From a virus: a stretch of 47,094 nucleotides of DNA. Shown here one piece after another: positions 40,485 to 46,982 of the stretch. The translations under genes and the position numbers were made by a program. Below the pieces are notes generated by a model. The model saw nothing but the letters and a program-made list of their open reading frames with translations, searched no databases and was not told the origin of the DNA. Position 1 is the stretch's first letter. Every line of letters begins with the position of its first letter. Location of the stretch: positions 1-47,094 of the IMG/VR virus record IMGVR_UViG_3300022918_000004, one strand, 5' to 3'.

Positions 40485-41269
40485 TTGTTGGTCCTCGATA
40501 AACGCTTGAGCGTGCGGAGTTGCTGGGGCGTCAGGTTCGGCCTGACGTTCTTGTCGAAGTTGACCCACTGCTTAGCTTGGGTCTGCCAGTTGTAGGGGTT
40601 CGTGTCCTGCAGCCAGCGCCCGAGAGCCTGGCTTACCGTTCTATCATACCAGTGTGGATCGTGCTCCTGCACGGCCTTAACGATCTCTACCGGATCCCGT
40701 ACCTGGAACAGGATAGGCAAGAACATGGACGACATGTAGAGTGTGCAGAACCGGAAACGGATGAGGTCGGGCTTTACTGGAATGCCCTCGAGGACAATCG
40801 GTAAAATGCGTTCCTGCAGATATTTAAGATCAGCCAGGAATTTCTGTCCAGTTTCGGTAGACCGGTAGTAAACCTCAATGACGAATTTAGGAGTACCCTC
40901 CGTGGGCTTACGGAGGAAGTTGAGAGATAGGGTCTGCATACAGAAACCCATTGATTCTTTTTTCTTCTCCTGATTACCAAAGCGAGCGGTAAGACACGTT
41001 TGTTCTTTTGAGATCCTGCCGATAAATTTAACGCGTAGTTTTTCGAACTCTTCAACGTTGAGATAGTTACGATCAAGCTGCCCGAACTTCGAGACCCACG
41101 ACGCATACGCGACTGTAGTCGCCGGAAGATCAATTCCTGTTTGAAACACTTCATAGGGGACTTCCCACACTTCGCCGTTGAACATTTTACGAATCTGGAC
41201 ATACGCCGCTGGCGGCGTAGTGCACAGTTTCACCAGGAAATCAGACCAGGCTTGAACGAGCGCAGTCAT
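40481..41269 (-). CDS. Thymidylate-synthase-fold protein 1 (262 aa)
   Basis: Cys110 (MGFCMQTLSLNF) aligns with the catalytic Cys. A hairpin six residues longer leads to VYYRSTE with Arg136-Ser137, Glu139 at the D169 position and Asp147 at the Asn177 position. The H207 region reads RFCTLYMS and lacks the His. The rest is too divergent for simple recognition. It lies between the MazG-like gene and member 2 with four-base overlaps on both sides. Confidence 0.5.
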   Translation of the reverse strand: MTALVQAWSDFLVKLCTTPPAAYVQIRKMFNGEVWEVPYEVFQTGIDLPATTVAYASWVSKFGQLDRNYLNVEEFEKLRVKFIGRISKEQTCLTARFGNQEKKKESMGFCMQTLSLNFLRKPTEGTPKFVIEVYYRSTETGQKFLADLKYLQERILPIVLEGIPVKPDLIRFRFCTLYMSSMFLPILFQVRDPVEIVKAVQEHDPHWYDRTVSQALGRWLQDTNPYNWQTQAKQWVNFDKNVRPNLTPQQLRTLKRLSRTNK

Positions 41270-41673
41270 TCGCCACGGTCCATATGCTCTTCGAGCAATT
41301 GACGAATGCGATCTTCTGGACCAACCCAGCCTTCGGGCTTAATGGCATCCTCGGCAAGCTGAGCACGGGAGGGCTTTGGTGCCCCCAGGCGCTTGGACAT
41401 GTTGCACTGATGAACCGCTTCGAAGATACGGTCGTAGAGGTCTGGCGTGATGCCGTGCTTGTACAGGATGCCGCGACGAAAATAGTCGAGATCTGCCAGG
41501 GCATCGATTACCCCTACCAGGTCACCAGCGTCGTAGGCATCCGACATTTCCTTGATCTCTTCGCGCAATGCGTCGAGGCTGAATGACATCTCGGACGGGT
41601 CCATCAAGCCAAGCGGGCGCGGTTCGATTCCGATAATCACTTGATTGAAAGCTTTAACCATGGCGTTTTTCAT
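41266..41673 (-). CDS. MazG-like nucleotide pyrophosphohydrolase
   Basis: The 135-residue helical protein has EEIKEMSDAYDAGDL and then GVIDALADLDYFRRG, the ExxE and ExxD/DxxD pairs of the all-alpha NTP pyrophosphohydrolases (MazG, dUTPase and dCTPase-like). Such enzymes split (d)NTPs into (d)NMP and pyrophosphate. Next to dCMP-type enzymes it could remove normal dCTP, as T4 gp56 does; the substrate is not shown. Confidence 0.75.
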   Translation of the reverse strand: MKNAMVKAFNQVIIGIEPRPLGLMDPSEMSFSLDALREEIKEMSDAYDAGDLVGVIDALADLDYFRRGILYKHGITPDLYDRIFEAVHQCNMSKRLGAPKPSRAQLAEDAIKPEGWVGPEDRIRQLLEEHMDRGE

Positions 41674-41683
41674 TCCGGGATCC

Positions 41684-42226
41684 TTACGCGAGGAACGTGG
41701 CAGACCAGTTGGCTTGGTCGAATTGTTTGAGGTGTTCTTGGCAGCGCTGCAAGAGCGAGGGCATCTCGATCTTGTTCTGCCAGTCGTATTGAATAACGGT
41801 GCACTTCGAGAACCGGATCACGTCCAGCATAAAGTCATCGTAGCGGTGTACCAGCTGGGCATGATTGTCTACCACACCATCCATTTGTTCGCGTCCGTTG
41901 TTCGCCAGGATCGTTTTCAGCCGGGGACGGCAGTAGATGATCAAGTACGGGCGCTGGTACAAGTCCAGGATCGCCTGACGGGCTTTATCGCCCAGGGCGT
42001 TGTTACCCCGGCAGATCGGGCCGTAAACGGGCTCGCTGATAGCGTAGATGCGATCCAGGATAGCCCGCTGGGGGCGAAGCTGGCGCGAGGAGTGCTCCAG
42101 GCACTCGATAGGCGTCCATTCCGGGTTCGGGCGTTCGCTATGCCGGGACGGTACTTTCAAAGCCTCACTGAGCTGGCGCGCCAGTGTGGATTTACCGGAG
42201 TTGTCCGGCCCTTCAAGAATGATCAT
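41684..42226 (-). CDS. Deoxynucleoside monophosphate kinase
   Basis: The 180-residue protein opens with a P-loop (GPDNSGKST, 6-14) and has LDRIYAISEPVYGP in the middle, like the DRxxxS motif of thymidylate kinases, plus PYLIIYCRP. It should phosphorylate a dNMP. In T4 the similar gp1 works on hm-dCMP as well as dTMP and dGMP. The position directly before the MazG-like and thymidylate-synthase-like genes fits that kind of role. Confidence 0.8.
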   Translation of the reverse strand: MIILEGPDNSGKSTLARQLSEALKVPSRHSERPNPEWTPIECLEHSSRQLRPQRAILDRIYAISEPVYGPICRGNNALGDKARQAILDLYQRPYLIIYCRPRLKTILANNGREQMDGVVDNHAQLVHRYDDFMLDVIRFSKCTVIQYDWQNKIEMPSLLQRCQEHLKQFDQANWSATFLA

Positions 42227-44181
42227 CAGTTAGTCCTCAAATAAACCTTCCCGGAATCCCGGTAGCAGGTATTCTTGCTTATCATGGAGTCCAAGGATTC
42301 TCGGACTTGTTTGGCGTTGTAACCGGTGTTCTGAATTATATAGGATTCCGACACCCCTTTACGACTCGATATTACTCCAACGATATCGTCCATCATCTGC
42401 TCTGGGCTACCCTTCTTAACGCCTCCTCGTCCGGGCTTAGCTTCTTCTTCCTCGTGGAAATAGTCCTCGACCTCGACTTCATACGTCGGGTCACCCATGT
42501 CACCCATCTTCACGCGGATGTCCAAACGGTTATGCAAGCCAGCGCCACGAAACTCGCGCTCCATAACGATCTCAGCTTCATCGCCATCGGACGGCATGGA
42601 CTTCAGGTACCAGGCTGATTCGATCCAACCGTGGAGTGTGGTAGATCCCAGCATCCGCTGACCACCGCGCTTTGACTCGCCGCCTTTGTTCCAGTGGTGA
42701 ATCAACGTGATCCCACACTTGTACTCGTTCTTCAGGTACAGCAGCCATTGCAGGATCGGGAACAATTCCTGAGCACTGGCAATATCGCCGTCGAACATCA
42801 GGTAAAGCGGGTCAAGCACGATATGGATAGGCTTCAGTTCTTGGATGGTTTCTTCGAGCCAGTCTTGCTGGTCGGGGTCAGTCAAGGTGAAACCCTGCTG
42901 GTTGACCATGTACAGTGGAACTTCTGGTTGAAATTTAACCCGCAGGTTAGAGCCGCTGATGTTCGAGACTTTACCGATGAGACCTTTGTTCATCAGCATC
43001 TTTTCGAAACGGTCCTTCATGATCCACTCGGCGTTCTCGTTCTGCACATAGAGTACGGTGCCGGTTTCATCGACCGGGTACTTGCCCAGGAACGGCGCGC
43101 CCGTCGCAATGGAAATCATCGCATCCATAAACAGTGTGGTCTTCATCGACTTCGGTTCACCGGCCACGATGCCGTGGGATTGTTTCATCCAGAAACCCGG
43201 AATCAGCCAGCCTGGTGTTGTTACCAGACTCGACATAACTTCCTGGAATGTCTGGAGCTTGAAATCACCTGGCTGAGTCTGTGCCTTATTGCGCCGGGGT
43301 GGGTCAGCGGTAATCTGCTTCTCGATGATTTTCATCATCTCGACGCGCAGTTGTTCGTCACCGTCCTTACGTCCTTTGAACTTATTCCAATCCGACTCAC
43401 GGATAACGGTGATGACTTCTTCCGGGGACATGCCTGCCTCGGAAAGCTTATTCTCGAGATACCACAGCATCTCAGAACGCTTGCCCTGCTCGGCCTCTCC
43501 GTGAAGCAACGTCAGAAGTTTAGCTGGCAACCGGTAGTTCTTCAGGATCGCGTTAGCGTCACCCCAATCCTTTTCCTCGTACTGAGCTGGATCGACTACC
43601 GCATGATTAACTTTCTTGGCGACGATCTTATGGTCGAGCTTATTCTCGTCCCAATGCAGCAGTTTAACCTCGGGCTTGTAGTCGTATTTGTGGTTGAACG
43701 TGCCGGGGATACGCAGAACCTGGCTTAAGTCCCAGCCGCCTTTGTCAGCGCCTAAGTGGTAAGTCATGCTCTTATTAAGGGCCGCTGCATCTTCGGCGTG
43801 AAGCTTATCTTTCAGGAACCACAATGCGTGGTGGCGCCCCGGGCTGGATTCCCAGAGAACGGTTGGACGCAGTTTCTTAACGTCGCCATCGTCGATATCC
43901 GACCACAGCATGTTGACCGGCTTGACATACTTGGCTTTCCGCTGGGGCGAATCGAATGGTAGAGGACACCAATAAACGTCCATCTCTTTCGGGTTGTGTT
44001 GCCGAAGCCAGTCCCGCAAACGTGGCTTCATATCCTTGCTGAAAGGAAACGAGTAGTCGTCCCATCCCTTCTTCTTGTCTTCGCCTTTCTTGCGTGTGCA
44101 AAGGAATACGTGATCGCCTTCTACACAGACCTCAGACCAGGCCTTAACGAGAAAGTCAACTGGACTATTTGGTAGGGCCAC
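42226..44181 (-). CDS. AEP primase-helicase fusion
   Basis: The start is GTG with GGAGG 7 bases upstream. Residues 1-200 look like an archaeo-eukaryotic primase: SDIDDGD (D95, D97) and SSPGRHH (112-118), with WDLSQVLRIPGTFNHK after. A RecA/RepA-type helicase follows with Walker A GEPKSMKTT (341-349) and IHIVLDPLYLM as Walker B. A C-terminal winged-helix-like part ends the 651 residues. It would prime and unwind at the origin. It is the second gene of the leftward operon. Confidence 0.85.
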   Translation of the reverse strand: MALPNSPVDFLVKAWSEVCVEGDHVFLCTRKKGEDKKKGWDDYSFPFSKDMKPRLRDWLRQHNPKEMDVYWCPLPFDSPQRKAKYVKPVNMLWSDIDDGDVKKLRPTVLWESSPGRHHALWFLKDKLHAEDAAALNKSMTYHLGADKGGWDLSQVLRIPGTFNHKYDYKPEVKLLHWDENKLDHKIVAKKVNHAVVDPAQYEEKDWGDANAILKNYRLPAKLLTLLHGEAEQGKRSEMLWYLENKLSEAGMSPEEVITVIRESDWNKFKGRKDGDEQLRVEMMKIIEKQITADPPRRNKAQTQPGDFKLQTFQEVMSSLVTTPGWLIPGFWMKQSHGIVAGEPKSMKTTLFMDAMISIATGAPFLGKYPVDETGTVLYVQNENAEWIMKDRFEKMLMNKGLIGKVSNISGSNLRVKFQPEVPLYMVNQQGFTLTDPDQQDWLEETIQELKPIHIVLDPLYLMFDGDIASAQELFPILQWLLYLKNEYKCGITLIHHWNKGGESKRGGQRMLGSTTLHGWIESAWYLKSMPSDGDEAEIVMEREFRGAGLHNRLDIRVKMGDMGDPTYEVEVEDYFHEEEEAKPGRGGVKKGSPEQMMDDIVGVISSRKGVSESYIIQNTGYNAKQVRESLDSMISKNTCYRDSGKVYLRTN

Positions 44182-44338
44182 GGAGTACCTCCAGGACTTC
44201 GCGTTGGTAGCACATTGCGTGACCTACCTTTTGCCCCAGGGACTTAGTTTTTTCGTTTGCGGCCAGCCGGTTTCGGGTTGTGTGGTAGGACCACCCCATT
44301 TCCTTGGCTACCTCGCTTATGGATATCAGGTCGGGCAT
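44165..44338 (-). CDS. Small HTH protein (57 aa)
   Basis: AGGAG lies 6 bases before the ATG. The sequence DLISISEVAKEMGWSYHTTR with a following RLAANEKTK is an excisionase/MerR-like helix-turn-helix. The product is the first gene of the leftward operon, and its 3' end overlaps the primase-helicase start. It may bind the control region just upstream and regulate the divergent transcripts. Confidence 0.75.
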   Translation of the reverse strand: MPDLISISEVAKEMGWSYHTTRNRLAANEKTKSLGQKVGHAMCYQREVLEVLRGPTK

Positions 44339-44485
44339 GAATACTCCTAGAAGCCTTGTATTTCGGGGGTTTGCTGCTTATCAGGATGCCCATACTAAAC
44401 GATGCTTTCAAAGATTGAAACTAGTAGCTAAGGCTTTAACCTATATGCTTAAATGTATAGGTAGCAAGCACTTAGGAATATAGGC
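44339..44485. promoter_or_regulatory. Divergent control region with TATAGG half-sites
   Basis: The 147-base gap between the leftward and rightward blocks contains CCTATA (44440-44445) and TATAGG (44456-44461) as an inverted pair with a 10-base spacer. A third TATAGG lies at 44479-44484, just before the rightward gene. The region is AT-rich. Promoters for both blocks should lie here, but no -35/-10 pair is convincing, so regulated promoters are likely. Confidence 0.55.
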
Positions 44486-44629
44486 ATGAGAAAACCACGT
44501 CGGATTAGCAGGTCTAGGTCTAGCTGGTTTGAGGCTAATCGCAAGGACCTGATGCAGCGCTATATAAATGACCGTTCGGGACTTCTCTGGACGGCATGGC
44601 TTACCCGGGAGTTCGAAAGTGGGCGCTAG
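44486..44629 (+). CDS. Small basic protein (47 aa)
   Basis: AGGA lies 8 bases before the ATG. The product starts with MRKPRRISRSRSSWFEANRK and ends with LLWTAWLTREFE. It is a short Arg-rich protein with a possible helix. It is the first rightward gene after the control region and overlaps the next gene by 11 bases. Function unknown. Confidence 0.65.
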   Translation: MRKPRRISRSRSSWFEANRKDLMQRYINDRSGLLWTAWLTREFESGR

Positions 44630-44960
44630 TGTAGGAGTTAAACCTCACCCCGAAAGCATGAAAGTTCTTAAATCCCTTTCCCGTCGTAAAAAGGTTTCTA
44701 TGCAGGGCCTGGTCTCTGCGCTTATCATGATGGCCGACCGTCAGCGAGACGACCTGGGAATCATCGATATCGATTGGAAAAAAATGCAGGAGGAGTACCC
44801 GACTTCAGCAACGCGTAACCGTAAAACCTGGGAAGTGGTCATGGTATCGGTGGAAGAACTTATGAAAGAGTTCGATACCGCTGATGAGATCGCTATGCAT
44901 TCACGTTGGACTCTCCCGCAAGTTGAGCGGGCAATGAAGGAAATCAGAAATGCGCGATAG
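44619..44960 (+). CDS. Ribbon-helix-helix-like protein A (113 aa)
   Basis: The GTG shown has GGGAG at 7-base spacing; an ATG 40 bases downstream lacks one. The start VGVKPHPESMKVLKSLSRRKKVSMQGLVSALIMMADRQ fits a ribbon-helix-helix DNA-binding domain. The C-terminal part (DTADEIAMHSRWTLPQVERAM) could be a second small helix domain. The protein at 45117 has the same order. Likely an early regulator. Confidence 0.6.
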   Translation: MGASVGVKPHPESMKVLKSLSRRKKVSMQGLVSALIMMADRQRDDLGIIDIDWKKMQEEYPTSATRNRKTWEVVMVSVEELMKEFDTADEIAMHSRWTLPQVERAMKEIRNAR

Positions 44961-45120
44961 AACTATCATAGTCCTGGTCGCTCTACTTGCGATGGGAGCA
45001 ACAACCGTCTTGCATGAAACCACCGGGTTTCCAAAAGATCCGTGGGTGGAAGGCTGGGTTGCACTTGCAATCTTGATCGGTTTCGTTATTGGTAAATGGT
45101 TTTCGGGAGAGAAGCCGTGA
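44950..45120 (+). CDS. Small membrane protein (56 aa)
   Basis: AAGGA lies 8 bases before the ATG. Two hydrophobic segments, about residues 5-19 (TIIVLVALLAMGATT) and 36-49 (GWVALAILIGFVIG), are joined by a short polar loop with KDPWVEG. A membrane hairpin is likely. It overlaps both regulators, so it is in the same transcript. It could affect host membrane or superinfection, but this is inference. Confidence 0.65.
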   Translation: MRDRTIIVLVALLAMGATTVLHETTGFPKDPWVEGWVALAILIGFVIGKWFSGEKP

Positions 45121-45608
45121 GTAAAGCCGAAAGAAAACTCGTCGGAATGTCTGTGCAACTGCACGCGGACCTTTCCGAACTGTCTGCCAAGCAACGTCTG
45201 CCAATGACTACCATTATCGCCACACTGGTTGAAGAAGCTCAGGACAAGGACTGGGAACCAGTGCGGGCAGAATACAAACGCAACCGTCTGACCTGGCCGA
45301 ACATGCGCCGTCGCATCGAGGAATTCCAGCAAGCGAACCCGGCTGTCACTGATGAACAGCTTCAGGCGCTGACTGGTTTCTCTATCAGCCAGGTTGAAAC
45401 CATCACTTACACCGCCCACAAGCGCGCACTCGCTGCACTGATCAAAAACCCCAACCTCTCATCGGCGGAACTGGCCAAACAGTCAAAAACGTCACTCACG
45501 TTTGCCAAGCGCATCTGGGATCAGGCGCATGGGGAAAAGAAAGTAACCAAAAACGAGGAGTTCTTATGGGACATGTCCACACAACCTCCAACTCCTATAG
45601 CGCCTTAA
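45117..45608 (+). CDS. Ribbon-helix-helix-like protein B (163 aa)
   Basis: GTG overlaps the previous stop (GTGA) and GGGAG lies 7 bases upstream. Residues 9-48 (VGMSVQLHADLSELSAKQRLPMTTIIATLVEEAQ) match the ribbon-helix-helix-like start of the protein at 44619. Two further helix-turn-helix-like segments follow (VTDEQLQALTGFSISQVETI and LSSAELAKQSKTSLTFAKRI). It is probably a DNA-binding regulator. Confidence 0.6.
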   Translation: MSKAERKLVGMSVQLHADLSELSAKQRLPMTTIIATLVEEAQDKDWEPVRAEYKRNRLTWPNMRRRIEEFQQANPAVTDEQLQALTGFSISQVETITYTAHKRALAALIKNPNLSSAELAKQSKTSLTFAKRIWDQAHGEKKVTKNEEFLWDMSTQPPTPIAP

Positions 45609-45640
45609 ACACCTATCGCGTGCGCGCGGGTCGTCTTGCT

Positions 45641-45674
45641 GCTATTAGCTACCCCGAAGGGGTAGCGTTATAGC
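45641..45674 (+). other. Stable hairpin with GAA loop
   Basis: GCTACCCC and GGGGTAGC form an 8-bp stem with loop GAA, extended by GCTAT/ATAGC outside. No T tract follows. It resembles the hairpin at 12402-12433 in its GAA loop and C/G-run stem. It sits in a 133-base gap (45609-45741) that has no gene. It could end or stabilise the regulator transcript. Confidence 0.55.
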
Positions 45675-45741
45675 TAGGGCTGCGAACGGTTCAAAACATA
45701 CGGGCTTCGCCCTCCTGTTTCTCACCTCGACGGGGATTGAT

Positions 45742-46005
45742 ATGAAATTGCACTTACTGAAAGAGGCTGTACTCGGATACTTACTCAAACTGCTAGGTGT
45801 GGAAGAGGTAGTTCACCGGGCATTTGTGGAAGGCTGGAATATGCGGGGGGATACCGATCACTACCTGGTACGTCAAACGCTGGGCGATCAGTTCCACATG
45901 ATTAACGGTGCAAGTGAACTGGATAAGATCATTCACAAAACACGTTGCTGGCGTAGTGTGGATGAAGCCTGGGCCAATTCGGATGCGCAGGAGGTGTTCG
46001 AATGA
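45742..46005 (+). CDS. Unknown small protein (87 aa)
   Basis: The start follows a GGGGAT ribosome site. The sequence begins with a helix (LHLLKEAVLGYLLKLLGV) and continues with EVVHRAFVEGWNMRGDTDHYLV. The end is acidic. No motif is known to me. It overlaps the next gene by four bases. Confidence 0.65.
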   Translation: MKLHLLKEAVLGYLLKLLGVEEVVHRAFVEGWNMRGDTDHYLVRQTLGDQFHMINGASELDKIIHKTRCWRSVDEAWANSDAQEVFE

Positions 46006-46244
46006 AATCTCATAAAGGACGCACTGCCCAACAATTGTGGGATGCGCTGGAAAGATCAGAGCTTCGACGTGAACAACAGCAGAAACTGATTGACCAGCAG
46101 AAACTACATATCTCTCAACTTGAATCGATCGTGCTGCAAGTGCGCAATTGTGTAACTCCGCGTGTTATGCAGAAGATCAGCGCAGAACAAGAACCGTTTG
46201 TGTTGAAACCAGGCATGGGCGAGAATGGTGGCGATGATGATTAA
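46002..46244 (+). CDS. Small coiled-coil protein (80 aa)
   Basis: A long helix from about residue 8 to 48 (LWDALERSELRREQQQKLIDQQ) suggests a coiled coil. The end is acidic (GENGGDDD). The product may dimerise. No family is recognised. It is coupled on both sides by overlaps. Confidence 0.65.
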   Translation: MKSHKGRTAQQLWDALERSELRREQQQKLIDQQKLHISQLESIVLQVRNCVTPRVMQKISAEQEPFVLKPGMGENGGDDD

Positions 46245-46332
46245 AGAACTGATGTTTCTCTTTATCTGGCTGACTGCATGGTTGGCTACTAACGGTGAGG
46301 ATTGGAGTGATGGCGATTATATCAAGGCCTAG
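46234..46332 (+). CDS. Membrane microprotein (32 aa)
   Basis: An ATG pair at the end of the previous gene opens a 32-residue frame with one transmembrane segment (ELMFLFIWLTAWLA) and an acidic tail (EDWSDGD). It overlaps both neighbours. There is no separate ribosome site apart from GGTGGCG, so coupling is needed. A possible functional microprotein. Confidence 0.5.
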   Translation: MMIKELMFLFIWLTAWLATNGEDWSDGDYIKA

Positions 46333-46561
46333 ACGTCGCCCGTTCAAACGTGTTGTATATCCGTCACGTCCTGTTGATTGTTACGACATCAAATACCTGG
46401 ATGGCGGATACCAGGACCAATGTCTTAGTGGTTGTCAGGGAGCTGGACGTTTAGTTGATGTCGAGATCCGGGAATTCGATGTTTACAAAAATGGCAGGTG
46501 GATTGGGCGGTTTGACAATTCGCCTCGAGGACTGATCGACTTTGCTGAGGCTATGAAATGA
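46310..46561 (+). CDS. Unknown small basic protein (83 aa)
   Basis: GGAG lies just before the ATG; a GTG five codons upstream is also in frame. The product starts with MAIISRPRRRPFKRVVYP and has two cysteines in DQCLSGC, followed by a beta-type end (IREFDVYKNGRWIGRF). No family is recognised. Confidence 0.6.
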   Translation: MAIISRPRRRPFKRVVYPSRPVDCYDIKYLDGGYQDQCLSGCQGAGRLVDVEIREFDVYKNGRWIGRFDNSPRGLIDFAEAMK

Positions 46562-46626
46562 ACTGGTCCCTGATTATTGTCTGCACCTGGTTACCCATCT
46601 GGTTTTGGTTGGAGTATAGGAAATGA
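46558..46626 (+). CDS. Membrane microprotein (22 aa)
   Basis: ATGA overlaps the previous stop, and the frame ends with an ATGA overlap to the next gene. It encodes 22 residues, almost all hydrophobic with four Trp (NWSLIIVCTWLPIWFWLEY). It may be a short membrane peptide, or simply a bridge that carries ribosomes to the next start. Confidence 0.4.
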   Translation: MNWSLIIVCTWLPIWFWLEYRK

Positions 46627-46982
46627 TTGCTATCTGGTTGGAGCAGTGGGTTAAGAATTCGCATCGGATAGAAGAGATGCATATCAATCGTGAATGCGGG
46701 GTAAGACCATATGGGCTCGAGTATCGGATCATGCTCGAAGGTGGAGTCATTCCTCCGGGTACTTCTCCTGTCGTGCCGGATCAGTTGCTGGGTGATGTTG
46801 ATCTTGCATGGAATCGCATTCGGACTGTGTTTCCTAACGAGATGATTGCGGTCAAGGAATTCTATAAGCGAGGCAGTTATCGAGCAGTACGTCTTGCACT
46901 CGGATGCAGCCAACACTCAAGTGTGGTGTTAGTGAAACGGGGGGAAGACTTACTGATGGGAGCACTACTAATTCTTTTTTGA
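46623..46982 (+). CDS. Possible Q-like antiterminator (119 aa)
   Basis: The C-terminal half has LGDVDLAWNRIRTVFPNEMI, then KEFYKRGSYRAVRLALGCSQHS and LMGALLIL. This resembles the sigma-region-4-like helix-turn-helix at the end of Q-type late antiterminators. On the circle it ends 13 bases before a sigma70-like promoter, then a short leader and strong terminator, exactly as Q precedes pR' and tR'. The N-terminal half is not recognised. Family assignment needs profile search. Confidence 0.5.
   Translation: MIAIWLEQWVKNSHRIEEMHINRECGVRPYGLEYRIMLEGGVIPPGTSPVVPDQLLGDVDLAWNRIRTVFPNEMIAVKEFYKRGSYRAVRLALGCSQHSSVVLVKRGEDLLMGALLILF

Noticed and set aside
42694-43728. A 344-residue plus-strand frame
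   Set aside because: It lies opposite the primase-helicase, which has clear motifs, and shows no domain or ribosome site.
44165-44338. The small HTH protein as an excisionase of a temperate phage
   Set aside because: No integrase or attachment site is seen, so it is more likely a regulator or replication factor.
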